DNA of 51,087 bases from Dinoroseobacter sp. (GCA_030066795.1 JASJAW010000011.1:1-51087), one strand, 5' to 3'; numbered from the stretch's first letter, positions 43,101-51,087 are shown. Translations and numbers: made by a program. The notes: a model not told the origin generated them from the letters alone.

Positions 43101-43925
43101 ATGCTGGACGCAGGCCGCACCGAAGAGACCCTTCTTGAGGTCAACAATATCGAGGTGATCTACAACCATGTGATCCTCGTTCTCAAAGGCGTCAGCCTAT
43201 CCGTGCCCAAAGGCGGGATCACCGCACTGCTGGGTGGTAACGGAGCCGGTAAGACAACGACCCTGAAAGCAATATCAAACCTGCTGAAATCCGAGCGCGG
43301 CGAGGTTACCAAGGGCTCGGTCAATTATCGCGGCGAACGGGTGCAGGACCTTAGCCCTTCGGACCTTGTAAAACGGGGCGTCATTCAGGTGATGGAAGGC
43401 CGCCACTGTTTTGAACATCTGACAGTGGAAGAGAACCTCCTGACCGGAGCTTATACCCGCGGAGATGGCCGCAGCGCCGTCGCCGACGACCTCGAGCTCG
43501 TTTACAACTATTTCCCGCGCCTGAAAGAACGGCGCAAATCCCAGGCCGGTTATACCTCGGGCGGTGAACAACAGATGTGCGCCATCGGTCGGGCCCTTAT
43601 GTCCCGCCCGGAGACGATCCTGCTTGACGAACCGTCTATGGGTCTCGCTCCACAGCTCGTGGAAGAAATCTTCGGAATCGTAAAGAACCTCAATGAGAAC
43701 GAGGGCGTTTCCTTCTTGCTTGCGGAGCAGAACACCAATGTCGCGCTTCGTTTTGCCCATTACGGGTATATTCTCGAGTCTGGCCGCGTGGTAATGGATG
43801 GCCCAGCGGCCGAGTTGCGTGAAAACCCGGATGTGAAGGAGTTTTATCTCGGTGTCTCTGATGAGGGTCGCAAGAGTTTCCGGGACGTACGCTCCTACCG
43901 CCGGCGCAAGCGCTGGCTCAGTTAA
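43101..43925 (+). CDS. livF: Liv-type ABC transporter ATP-binding protein
   Basis: 274 residues: Walker A GGNGAGKTT, signature SGGEQQMCAIGRALM, Walker B TILLDEPSMGL, and the LivF-like VMEGRHCFEHLTVEENLLTG. It completes the transporter with LivG. GGGGAG precedes the ATG at 43101. The C-terminus (VRSYRRRKRWLS) is unusually basic. An intrinsic terminator follows. Confidence 0.92.
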   Translation: MLDAGRTEETLLEVNNIEVIYNHVILVLKGVSLSVPKGGITALLGGNGAGKTTTLKAISNLLKSERGEVTKGSVNYRGERVQDLSPSDLVKRGVIQVMEGRHCFEHLTVEENLLTGAYTRGDGRSAVADDLELVYNYFPRLKERRKSQAGYTSGGEQQMCAIGRALMSRPETILLDEPSMGLAPQLVEEIFGIVKNLNENEGVSFLLAEQNTNVALRFAHYGYILESGRVVMDGPAAELRENPDVKEFYLGVSDEGRKSFRDVRSYRRRKRWLS

Positions 43926-43953
43926 GGCCAGGCAAGTGCCTGTTTCTTCTTTC
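43926..43953 (+). terminator. Terminator after livF
   Basis: CAGGC (43929-43933) pairs with GCCTG (43938-43942) around AAGT and is followed by TTTCTTCTTT. A short stem but a good T-rich tail, directly after the livF stop. It ends the ligase-transporter unit. Confidence 0.7.
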
Positions 43954-44031
43954 CCGAAGTGGTCTAGGGGTCTTAGGGCAAGGGCCCCAAGTCTGCGGAG
44001 TTGCAGAAATGAAATGGCGTCGCCGAGCCGG

Positions 44032-44874
44032 TTAACTCGCTGCGGCCGCTTTCATCTCGGCGATCCGTTCCAGCGCTTCAGCGCGCGTGTTGCGGATGTT
44101 CGGGCGGAAACCCTGGCTTTCGGCGCGCAACCGGATGTCTGTTTCCGTCTCGGACCCCGGCGCATAGCGTACCGAGCCCAGAGAAAACACCTCATTGAAC
44201 CGCTTGCCGCGCGCCGCGTACTGCACCCAAGCTTCCGACATGATCCGGCAACCCTCGTAGTTGATCAGGAAGTACCACTGACCGCCGGCCGCTTTAGCTT
44301 GCGTTTCCAGAACATCGTAGCAGGTATCCACATCCGTCCCGTGCTGAAAGCGCAAATCGGTGAAGTCAATTTCCATGATCTGCTCGGACTTCAGGAACCT
44401 GACGCGGGACGCAATGCCGCGTGCGTCGAAACTTGCATGCTCCACCCGCGGCGCCTTGCGCTGCGAGGGCATCTTGGCCAGTCGGGCGAGTGCTGTGTCC
44501 CGGTCGGCAAAGAGATTGGGGTCGAACCGTTCAGTGCCCGCATCGCGCTCAATCTGCTTACGTGTGATGTCCGATGCGTCAACCCGCACAGACCCCTGGC
44601 TATGCGCAAGGTTCAACGCTTTGCCACGGCGCGAGAATGCAAGCCAGGCGGCGTTATCGATCCGAGTGCCGGAGTAGTTGACAAGAAAGAACCAGCGATC
44701 GTAGCCGGTAGCGGCAATACGGGCCTCCAGCCGGTCATAAAACCGGTTCACGTCTTCAGAATTGTCGAATTCGATTTCGTCGAAACTGACCTCCATAACC
44801 TCGATCGCGTCATGGAAGACGATCCTCGTGTCCATCTCTTCCTCCGAGAGCGACACAGCGGTTTTAAGGGCCAT
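44032..44874 (-). CDS. Unknown protein made of two tandem copies of one domain
   Basis: 280 residues, no signal or membrane segment. Residues about 16-135 and 157-275 are homologous. Each copy begins with a strand ending in (V/I)MEV/IxF, then a helix (VNRFYDRLEARI / VDTCYDVLETQA), then WFFLVNYSGTRI / WYFLINYEGCRI, then AW...RGK and GSVR, and ends with an AL-R-A-M helix. The beta-alpha-beta order recalls STAS/SpoIIAA-like folds but I cannot confirm it. The ATG at 44874 follows GGGGAGAAG; an upstream frame to 45006 would run into the divergent paaK. Function unknown. Confidence 0.8.
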   Translation of the reverse strand: MALKTAVSLSEEEMDTRIVFHDAIEVMEVSFDEIEFDNSEDVNRFYDRLEARIAATGYDRWFFLVNYSGTRIDNAAWLAFSRRGKALNLAHSQGSVRVDASDITRKQIERDAGTERFDPNLFADRDTALARLAKMPSQRKAPRVEHASFDARGIASRVRFLKSEQIMEIDFTDLRFQHGTDVDTCYDVLETQAKAAGGQWYFLINYEGCRIMSEAWVQYAARGKRFNEVFSLGSVRYAPGSETETDIRLRAESQGFRPNIRNTRAEALERIAEMKAAAAS

Positions 44875-45004
44875 CGGCTTCTCCCCAGAGCGCGTCTTCA
44901 CAGGGACGTTACCTGTAGGACAGGTGCGGATCAATTGACCTTGCGGAACCTGCGACGAATGGCCGATATCCGCCCATCGCGCCGCACCAGCAGAAGGACC
45001 ATAC

Positions 45005-46225
45005 ATGTCTCGCTTCTATGATGCCGCCGAAACCCGCAGCTCCGACGAACGCGCTGCTGCTTTGGCCACGACTCTTCCGGACCAAGTCGCGCGTGCGCAG
45101 AGCCTTCCTGGATTTGCAGAAACGCTTGGCGGGCTTGCGGCAGAAAAGATCCGTTCGACGGCTGATCTCGCCGCTCTCCCAATCTTGCGCAAATCAACAC
45201 TGATCGGAGCGCAAACCCCGGAGACACCACTGGGTGGGTTTGCCGCCAAGCCAGTGACTGGGTTCTCCCATGTATTCCAGTCCCCGGGGCCGATCTACGA
45301 ACCCGGAGGGATTGACGGGGATTGGTTCCGGCTGGGGCGATTTCTGTACGCCGCCGGCATTGGGCAGGGAGACCTGATCCAGAACTGCTTCGGGTATCAT
45401 CTGACCCCGGCAGGCACCATGTTTGAAAGCGCAGCGCGCGCGGTGGGCGCGTCAGTTTTGCCAGCGGGTACGGGCCAGTCCGAGTTACAAGTTCGGGCTG
45501 CGGTACACTTGGGCACAACTGCCTACGCAGGTACACCGGACTATCTCAAAGTTATCCTAGAAAAGGCCGACGAGATGGGAGAGACGCTTGCCATAACGAA
45601 AGCGGCTGTGTCCGGCGGAGCGCTGTTTCCAAGCCTGCGGCAGTATTATGCAGATCGTGGGATCACCTGCCTGCAAGCCTACGCGACGGCCGACCTCGGC
45701 AATATCGCTTTCGAGTCCGACGCGATGGAGGGCATGATCGTTGATGAGGCCGTGCTCGTAGAGATCGTACGCCCCGGCACTGGCGATCCGGTGCCAGAGG
45801 GCGAAGTGGGCGAAGTGGTCGTTACAACGCTCAACCCCGACTACCCGCTGATCCGGTTTGCCACGGGCGATCTGTCCGCAGTGCTGGGAGGTCAAAGCCC
45901 CTGCGGCCGCACTAATCTGCGCATCAAAGGCTGGATGGGGCGAGCGGACCAAACCACTAAGATCAAGGGGATGTTCGTCCGCCCCGAACAGGTTGCCGAT
46001 GTGGCTGCCGCTCACCCAGAGGTGACGCGGGTCAGAGTGGTGGCTGGGCGAGACGGCGAGATGGATACCATGACGGTGAAGTTGGAAAGCTCCGGAGGAA
46101 ACCCGGACGTGTATGCATCCACGGTCGCTTCAGTGCTTAAGTTAAAAGGCACCGTCGAGATTGTGGATCCGGGCAGCCTTCCGAATGACGGGCTGGTCAT
46201 CGAAGATACACGCAGCTACGAGTGA
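45005..46225 (+). CDS. PaaK-type phenylacetate--CoA ligase family protein
   Basis: A 406-residue ANL-superfamily member of the phenylacetate-CoA ligase branch. The start MSRFYDAAETRSSDERAAAL is followed by ALPILRKSTLIGAQ; the adenylate-binding core includes CLQAYATADLGNIAFES and LIRFATGDLSAVL, and the C-terminal hinge is GWMGRADQTTKIKGMFVRPE. No other paa genes are here, so the substrate may be another aromatic or aryl carboxylate. The stop abuts that of the convergent Nudix-like gene. Confidence 0.88.
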   Translation: MSRFYDAAETRSSDERAAALATTLPDQVARAQSLPGFAETLGGLAAEKIRSTADLAALPILRKSTLIGAQTPETPLGGFAAKPVTGFSHVFQSPGPIYEPGGIDGDWFRLGRFLYAAGIGQGDLIQNCFGYHLTPAGTMFESAARAVGASVLPAGTGQSELQVRAAVHLGTTAYAGTPDYLKVILEKADEMGETLAITKAAVSGGALFPSLRQYYADRGITCLQAYATADLGNIAFESDAMEGMIVDEAVLVEIVRPGTGDPVPEGEVGEVVVTTLNPDYPLIRFATGDLSAVLGGQSPCGRTNLRIKGWMGRADQTTKIKGMFVRPEQVADVAAAHPEVTRVRVVAGRDGEMDTMTVKLESSGGNPDVYASTVASVLKLKGTVEIVDPGSLPNDGLVIEDTRSYE

Positions 46226-46660
46226 TCAGCCGTGGCCGAAATGTGGTTTCGGTTGGTCGAGGTAGCTGCGCAAAGCAGCCTTCTGGGGCTCCGGAATTGT
46301 CGGGGCGTCCAGAAACGCGCCGAGGCTAAGCATTACGCAATTGTCCAGTCCACCGGTTTCGGTAATCACGTCCCACTCCATGGGAGTGATCCAAGCTGTA
46401 AAGAACCAACGCGCGTCGCCACCCTCTTCCAGCGATACAATCGGCCAGTTCAAGCGTGTCACAGGCAGCTCAAGATCGAGTGTCGCTTTCAGCAGGCGCA
46501 AGGCGCAATCGGCAGGGCTTTCCTGACCGATACGGTCCACTTGCGGCAGGCTCCATTTGGGGCCGATCTCCGACGGTTGGCCGGGTGATACGATCACCTT
46601 TTCTCCGAAGAGAATCGCGAGGGTGATCCCCCGGAAATCCTTGTCCACCATCTGTTGCAT
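46226..46660 (-). CDS. Nudix-fold protein without catalytic glutamates
   Basis: 144 residues that align with the Nudix fold: a first strand ITLAILFGEKVIVSP, then WSLPQVDRIGQESPADCALR at the place of the Nudix box (residues about 36-55). The consensus REUXEEXGU is replaced by RLLKATLDLEL, so the metal-binding glutamates are missing and hydrolysis is unlikely. It may be a non-catalytic or RNA/nucleotide-binding Nudix relative. It is divergent from dinB. Confidence 0.65.
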   Translation of the reverse strand: MQQMVDKDFRGITLAILFGEKVIVSPGQPSEIGPKWSLPQVDRIGQESPADCALRLLKATLDLELPVTRLNWPIVSLEEGGDARWFFTAWITPMEWDVITETGGLDNCVMLSLGAFLDAPTIPEPQKAALRSYLDQPKPHFGHG

Positions 46661-46740
46661 GGTTCGAAACCCCGCTACCCTCCGATATTATGACTGGCCT
46701 CGGGATCGAGTCTAGTTAGCTGAATAGACAGGCTCCTTCG

Positions 46741-48009
46741 ATGCCGACTCTGTGCCGAGATTGCTTTTTAGTTCACCAGACACCTGTTGAGACGGGTTTG
46801 TCTCGCTGCCCTAACTGTGGCGGGCCGCGACTGCTGGACCATAGCGAACTGCTTCGATTAAGCATCGCCCATATGGATTGTGACGCATTCTTTGCCAGTG
46901 TCGAGAAGCGTGACAATCCGGAATTGGCGGATAAGCCGGTGATTATTGGGGGCGGTCGACGAGGGGTGGTTTCAACCGCCTGTTATGTTGCCCGTATACG
47001 CGGCGTACGCTCGGCCATGCCCATGTTCAAGGCGCTGGAGCTGTGTCCCGACGCCGTAGTAATCCGGCCCCGCATGGAGGCGTATGCCGAGGCGAGCCGT
47101 GCAATCCGCGCGATGATGCAGGAATTAACCCCAGAAATTGAACCTCTATCGCTCGATGAGGCGTTTCTGGACTTGACCGGGACAGAGCGGCTTCACGGTG
47201 CGCCACCAGCAGCGATGCTAGCGCGATTGGTGCGGCGGATGGAAACCGAGTTGGGCCTGTCGGGCTCTATCGGGCTGTCGCACAACAAGTTTCTGGCCAA
47301 GGTTGCCTCCGACTTGGACAAACCACGCGGTTTTGCGGTGATCGGCAAGGCCGAAACGCAGGCGTTTCTGGCAGACAAGTCGGTCAGCCTGATTTGGGGG
47401 GTTGGCGGGGCAGGACAAGCCAGCTTGGAAACCGCCGGGATTCAGACTTTTGCCGACTTGCTTCGCTGGGAGCAGTCCGATCTTGTCGCGCGTTTTGGGT
47501 CAATGGGATTGCGCTTGTGGCATCTGGCGCGCGGGGAGGATGCTCGTCGCGTGACGTCGCGTGCACCGGTTAAATCAATTTCCAACGAGACGACGTTTCC
47601 GGAGGACACATCCGATCCCGATATCCTGGAGGGTCATTTGTGGCGTATGACGGAGAAAGTCTCCTCGCGTGCCAAGGCTAAAGACCTCGCTGGGCGTGTC
47701 GTTGTCCTAAAGTTGAAGCGCGCGGACCATCAGCTTCTAACCCGTCGCCATGCGCTGCGCGATGCTACACAGATGGCCGATCGCATTTTTCGCGAAGCGC
47801 GGGCCCTGTTTGCCTCGGTCCCTTCGGGACAGGCCTATCGTCTTTTGGGAGTGGGGTTGAGTGATCTTGTGCCCGCGGGCGAAGCGGATCGCGTCGGAGA
47901 TCTGCTGGACCCCGAAGCCGGGCGGCGGACGGATGCGGAGCGCGCAGCGGACCGAATTCGCGCCCGGTTCGGAGACGACGCGATCGTCAAAGGCCGCGCG
48001 TTGCGCTGA
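46741..48009 (+). CDS. dinB: DNA polymerase IV with N-terminal zinc ribbon
   Basis: 422 residues of a Y-family translesion polymerase. The palm carries HMDCDAFFASVEKRDNPELA and SLDEAFLDLTG (catalytic acidic residues), followed by the thumb, the little finger (KSISNETTFPEDTSDPDILE onward) and a C-terminal RADRIRARFGDDAI-like tail. Before the polymerase core there is a four-cysteine element: C5, C8, C23 and C26 (LCRDC and RCPNCGG), a probable zinc ribbon. I see no LexA-type GTTC-N7-GTTC box in the 80 bases upstream. Confidence 0.93.
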   Translation: MPTLCRDCFLVHQTPVETGLSRCPNCGGPRLLDHSELLRLSIAHMDCDAFFASVEKRDNPELADKPVIIGGGRRGVVSTACYVARIRGVRSAMPMFKALELCPDAVVIRPRMEAYAEASRAIRAMMQELTPEIEPLSLDEAFLDLTGTERLHGAPPAAMLARLVRRMETELGLSGSIGLSHNKFLAKVASDLDKPRGFAVIGKAETQAFLADKSVSLIWGVGGAGQASLETAGIQTFADLLRWEQSDLVARFGSMGLRLWHLARGEDARRVTSRAPVKSISNETTFPEDTSDPDILEGHLWRMTEKVSSRAKAKDLAGRVVVLKLKRADHQLLTRRHALRDATQMADRIFREARALFASVPSGQAYRLLGVGLSDLVPAGEADRVGDLLDPEAGRRTDAERAADRIRARFGDDAIVKGRALR

Positions 48010-48070
48010 GCGAAAGAGGCCGTTTACTTTTTTGGAGCTCCGACCCCACCGTAGTCTGTGAAAAAGAGTG

Positions 48071-48985
48071 TCATTCGGCGGCGAGCGGCACTTGGCTCGC
48101 ACGCCCGAAGCCTGCAATCTGCGCGATCACACTGGACATAAGCTCCTGAAACTCGGAAAAATCTGATCTCGGCTCGATGCGCGCCTCATCCATGTAGAGC
48201 GCGCGATCTATCTCGACTTGCACCACATGCTGGTTGCGCGACGGGCGGCCGTAGGTTTGGGCAATGTAAGCGCCCGCAAAGGGGGCGTTGCGGGCAACTT
48301 TTAATCCGGCTGCGCGGAATGCGGCTTCAACCTGATCAACGACATGCGCGGCAGCGGCTGCACCGAACCGGTCGCCGAGAATAACGTCCGGACGCTGCGA
48401 TGGTGTGTGGTTGAGGCCTTCAATCGCTTCATGCGGCATAGAATGCATGTCGACTAGAACTGTCTGCCCGAAGTCGCTGCGGGTTGTCTCGATCATTTGA
48501 CGGAGCTTGTCGTGATACGGGTGCCAATAGGTATCGAGACGTAATCGAGCTTCTGTCAGACTGAGCTTCCCGCGGTAGATCGCGCGTCCATTGGCAACAA
48601 CCCGTGGGATTACCCCCAGCCCAGAACTGATCCTCGGGTTATGCGTGACTCTGCGTAACCCGCTGACCACAGCGGGATCAAGCTCATCTGCTCCGCGGTT
48701 CAGGTCTACGAATGCGCGCGGAACGGTTGCAGCGATACTCTGCGCACCATACGCGGGCGCGCAGGAAATAAGGTCATCTACGAATGCGTCCTCAGAGGAC
48801 CTGATCGTTTGCCTGTCCAAAACACTGGCGCGCAAGAACTCCTTGCTGTACACACGCCCGGAATGCGGAGACGCAAATATCGTGCAGCTTGTGCACGCAT
48901 CCGGACTGGCGAGAGTGAAGGCAGCGGTCTTCATGTCGGCCAACATAGACTGGAAATACCTCTTTCCAAAAGCCCTTGAACCCAT
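48071..48985 (-). CDS. N-formylglutamate amidohydrolase family protein (second copy)
   Basis: 304 residues. The zinc-site region IFASPHSGRVYSKEFL, VPRAFVDLNRGADELDP, and VLVDMHSMPHEA place it in the N-formylglutamate amidohydrolase family, as a different clade from the gene at 7895-8662. The ATG at 48985 follows AAGGAG by 8 bases; ATGs at 48946 and 48934 are alternatives. It stands alone, convergent with dinB. Confidence 0.85.
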   Translation of the reverse strand: MGSRAFGKRYFQSMLADMKTAAFTLASPDACTSCTIFASPHSGRVYSKEFLRASVLDRQTIRSSEDAFVDDLISCAPAYGAQSIAATVPRAFVDLNRGADELDPAVVSGLRRVTHNPRISSGLGVIPRVVANGRAIYRGKLSLTEARLRLDTYWHPYHDKLRQMIETTRSDFGQTVLVDMHSMPHEAIEGLNHTPSQRPDVILGDRFGAAAAAHVVDQVEAAFRAAGLKVARNAPFAGAYIAQTYGRPSRNQHVVQVEIDRALYMDEARIEPRSDFSEFQELMSSVIAQIAGFGRASQVPLAAE

Positions 48986-49061
48986 ATCCGACTCCTTTTA
49001 TAGAGCGCGGACCAAAACGGCGGTCGGTGGCGGATGCTTTCGGCGCTGTATTGTCTTCACC

Positions 49062-49136
<75 letters not shown>

Positions 49137-49193
49137 TCAAGCCCGTAGGGCTGAAACCAAGGCGCAAAGCGCGCCGCGATAAGGAGAAGGCCG

Positions 49194-49319
49194 ATGAAGG
49201 TCAAGAACTCGCTCCGCTCGCTCAAGCAGCGCCATCGCGATTGCCGCATTGTGCGTCGTAAGGGCCGTGTTTATGTGATCAACAAAACCCAGCGCCGTTT
49301 CAAAGCGCGCCAGGGCTGA
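49194..49319 (+). CDS. ykgO: 50S ribosomal protein L36 (YkgO type)
   Basis: A 41-residue basic protein starting [20 protein letters not shown] and ending [11 protein letters not shown]. It lacks the CxxC/CxxxxH zinc motif of the classical L36 and has one cysteine, so it is the zinc-independent YkgO (C-minus) type usual in alphaproteobacteria. AAGGAGAAGG precedes the ATG. It is followed by an intrinsic terminator. Confidence 0.95.
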   Translation: MKVKNSLRSLKQRHRDCRIVRRKGRVYVINKTQRRFKARQG

Positions 49320-49366
49320 TCCCAATACAAGCCGGTACGACTAGCCCGTACCACTGGACACGTTTG

Positions 49367-49397
49367 AACCGCCTCGCATCAGCGACGGCGGTTTTTT
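49367..49397 (+). terminator. Intrinsic terminator after rpmJ/ykgO
   Basis: AACCGCCTCGC (49367-49377) pairs with GCGAC-GGCGGTT (49382-49393, C49386 bulged) around ATCA, followed by a T run (49392-49397). It lies inside the upstream frame of nnrU and so excludes the far upstream starts of that gene. Confidence 0.9.
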
Positions 49398-49498
49398 CGT
49401 GCAAGTGTGGCTGGGTCCCGCTTGGAGGCGTGACCCAGATCAAGGACACGTTGTGCGCCGATACGTTTTCTGACGTTACCGCTACAGGGGAGAAGCTG

Positions 49499-50158
49499 TT
49501 GGGCTGGACCGAATTCGCAGTAGCATGTCTGGTGTTTCTGGTGAGCCATGCAGTCCCTGTCGGAACACCGGTTAAGTCATGGCTGGTCGCGCATCTCGGG
49601 TCGCGTGGCTTTACGCTGCTTTATTCCCTGCTGTCCTGCGGAGTGTTTGCTTGGCTGATTGTCGCTGCGGCACGGGCGCCATTTGTACCGCTCTGGTCTT
49701 GGGCCCCGTGGCAAAACGGCGTGGCGATTGTGGTTATGCTTGGGGTCTGTCTGCTCGTGGCCATCGCCTTGGGTCGACCAAATCCGTTTTCTTTCGGGGG
49801 CCCGGATGAGGGTTTTGATCCGGAGGCACCGGGTCTGGTTAGATGGATGCGCCATCCACTGCTTTGGGCGCTGGCACTTTGGGCCGGGACACATGGTGTG
49901 GCCAATGGCAACCTCGCGCATGGCATCCTTTTCTTCGGGTCTGTCTCGTTTGCGCTTTTGGGGATGAAGATAATCGATCGTCGCCAGCGGAGCGCTCAGG
50001 GCGCAGAATGGACTGGCCTGTGGGCCCGGACGCGCGCAAGTAGTGGCCCGGTTCTCGACCTGAAAAAGGATAGCGCTCGGCTGGGTATCGGCTTCCTGGT
50101 TTGGGCGGGTCTGATCCTGGCGCACGGGCCAATTATCGGCGTAAGCCCATGGCCGTAG
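49499..50158 (+). CDS. nnrU: NnrU family membrane protein
   Basis: A 219-residue membrane protein with about six transmembrane segments. The family segments SHAVPVGTPVKSWLVAHLGS, GRPNPFSFGG and RWMRHPLLWALALWAGTHG are typical of NnrU, which is linked to nitrite/nitric-oxide metabolism in some denitrifiers. The start I choose is the TTG at 49499, six bases after GGGGAG; earlier starts would encode the ykgO terminator. No nir/nor genes are in the window. It overlaps the start of the DUF2478 gene by 10 bases. Confidence 0.8.
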   Translation: MGWTEFAVACLVFLVSHAVPVGTPVKSWLVAHLGSRGFTLLYSLLSCGVFAWLIVAAARAPFVPLWSWAPWQNGVAIVVMLGVCLLVAIALGRPNPFSFGGPDEGFDPEAPGLVRWMRHPLLWALALWAGTHGVANGNLAHGILFFGSVSFALLGMKIIDRRQRSAQGAEWTGLWARTRASSGPVLDLKKDSARLGIGFLVWAGLILAHGPIIGVSPWP

Positions 50159-50680
50159 GACCTGGATACAGATTGGCCGCCGTGTCCGGTGGCGCGCCCG
50201 GTGATTTGGATGCGGTGCTTTCCGAGGCTGCCCGGGCCCTGCAGATAGGCGGGTTGCGAGTGGCCGGAGCAATCCAGACCAATACCGAGCGGCCTGGCCG
50301 CCGGTGCGACATGGTGCTGACAGTCTTGCCCGATGGCGGCTCATTCCAGGATTTCCGAGGATCGTGGCCGCTTGTCCGTGGGCTGCCGATTGGATGCGGG
50401 CGGGTTGTCGAACGCCGTGCACGCCTTGGAGCAAACAATGGTGGAGTCGTGCGACGCGATGATCCTTAATAAGTTTGGCGCCTGCGAGGCAGAGGGCGAT
50501 GGGTTTGTCTCCGTCTTGGCTGATGCCGTTATGGCCGACGTGCCAACTGTTATTGGCGTGAGTGAGCGCAAGCGCGCCGCGCTTGTATCCTTTGTGGGTG
50601 CCCCCGTTGAGTCTTTGGCTCTGAGTGCAACCCATGTTGTGGATTGGGTTTACGCGGCGATACGGAGCAAGCCTGACTGA
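50149..50680 (+). pseudogene. DUF2478 protein, interrupted by a frameshift
   Basis: The first frame from the ATG at 50149 gives RLAAVSGGAPGDL and then the DUF2478 core VAGAIQTNTERPGRRCDMVL and TVLPDG. Near 50335 the family similarity continues in another frame (+1): SEDRGRLSVGCRLDAGGLSN, then MILNKFGACEAEGDGFVSVL and DVPTVIGVSERKRAALVSFV up to the stop at 50680. A single extra base around 50330-50340 (GATGGCGGCTC) would explain it. DUF2478 proteins are often near molybdenum or nitrogen-oxide genes. A sequencing error is possible. Confidence 0.75.
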
Positions 50681-51087
50681 CACACCCCAGTACATACACT
50701 ACATCTGGTAGCGCTCGCATGTCCGTGGCCCATCGAGTTTTGGCAACGTCAAACTTTTTGCACTTTTGTAGAAAAAGGCTCTTGCGACTCGTGATGCAGG
50801 CGCATAGAAGACCCCTCACCGGCGGCGCTGAGGCGCTAACGGGACGCAGATCGGACGAAAAACTATCGCCGGATTTGTGGTTATCAGAGGCAGAGGTGAG
50901 CGGGTCGCGCCAAGGTACATTTTGGCGAGCTTGTTTATTTTTGTGTCTGAGCGCTCTTTGACATTGTAGTATATTCTGAAGGGATATGCGGGCGGTTTGG
51001 TTGTTTCGGCGGCTTAATTCTCTGTATATCCAACGCCTTTAGGAGCTCATTTCGGTGGGTTTTGATTATAAGGTGTCAGCTTCACTG
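50681..51087 (+). promoter_or_regulatory. Promoter and leader of an rRNA operon
   Basis: These 407 bases hold no supported gene. A candidate promoter is TTGCGA (50782-50787), 17 bases, TAGAAG (50805-50810), followed by ACCCCTC. A boxA antitermination element, CGCTCTTTGACA, is at 50952-50963, followed by the TGAAGGGATATGCGGGCGGTTTGG-type leader usual before 16S rRNA in Rhodobacterales (50987-51000 region). The 16S start (AGAGTTTGATC) is not reached, so the rRNA genes lie downstream. Confidence 0.8.

Noticed and set aside
46661..46740. LexA box ahead of dinB
   Set aside because: Only one GTTC half-site is seen; the GTTC-N7-GTTC pattern of alphaproteobacterial LexA is not present.
49577..50695. 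A long minus-strand open frame opposite nnrU and DUF2478 (372 codons)
   Set aside because: The composition is low-complexity and basic, with no family features, and the sense strand carries a recognisable NnrU and DUF2478.
50719..50961. An 80-codon frame before the rRNA leader
   Set aside because: It spans the rRNA promoter and part of boxA, with no ribosome site and no coding features.

Overview
The window looks like a chromosomal segment of a marine Rhodobacterales (roseobacter-type) alphaproteobacterium. The indications are the GC-rich coding, the pyk-rpmI-rplT-pheS order, rpsU next to a COQ9-family gene, an RpoE-ChrR pair divergent from an operon of amine-oxidase-like, DUF1365, MFS, DUF3833 and SDR genes (the layout known from Rhodobacter sphaeroides), a Liv-type transporter cluster and an alphaproteobacterial rRNA leader. 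I see no insertion sequence, prophage, integrase or CRISPR array. Almost all genes are ordinary core or conserved accessory genes, tightly packed, and many overlap by 4 bases.

Layout. 1-2.4 kb: the end of tuf with its terminator, a hexapeptide acetyltransferase, a methyltransferase-like gene, tRNA-Trp and a 49-codon ORF. 2.5-10.3 kb: accA, a secreted protein, a divergent D-Ala-D-Ala dipeptidase / D-amino-acid transaminase pair, two membrane-protein genes (one a six-helix protein resembling the TRADD-N-associated membrane domain), DUF1244, an N-formylglutamate amidohydrolase and pyk. 10.4-16.2 kb: rpmI-rplT and pheS...pheT, with three small antisense membrane-protein genes and paired inverted repeats between pheS and pheT. 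16.3-23.4 kb: ytoQ, nadX-gst, mscS, an ABM-like gene, ald with a divergent Lrp-type regulator, rpsU, coq9-like and a quinone reductase. 23.4-28.5 kb: an RND efflux pump and adaptor with a divergent TetR/AcrR regulator; a near-perfect operator-like inverted repeat lies between them.

28.5-35.0 kb: chrR-rpoE and the divergent five-gene operon, plus a DUF3775 gene. In R. sphaeroides this sigma/anti-sigma pair controls the singlet-oxygen response and the neighbouring operon contributes to membrane fatty-acid modification. 35.0-43.9 kb: a palindromic operator candidate, an AMP-forming acyl-CoA ligase and a complete branched-chain-amino-acid-type (HAAT) ABC transporter (LivG, LivH, LivM, binding protein, LivF), interrupted by small membrane or hypothetical genes. 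43.9-46.7 kb: an unknown protein made of two tandem copies of one domain, a PaaK-type CoA ligase and a Nudix-fold protein that lacks the catalytic glutamates. 46.7-51.1 kb: dinB with an N-terminal zinc ribbon, a second N-formylglutamate amidohydrolase-like gene, tRNA-Val, rpmJ/ykgO, nnrU, a frameshifted DUF2478 gene, and finally the promoter and boxA leader of an rRNA operon whose 16S gene begins beyond the window.

The items most worth a second look are the six-helix TRADD-N-like membrane protein, the tandem-duplicated unknown domain, the small membrane genes between pheS and pheT, the unassigned operators, and the DUF2478 frameshift. None of these is proven to be a new system from sequence reading alone.
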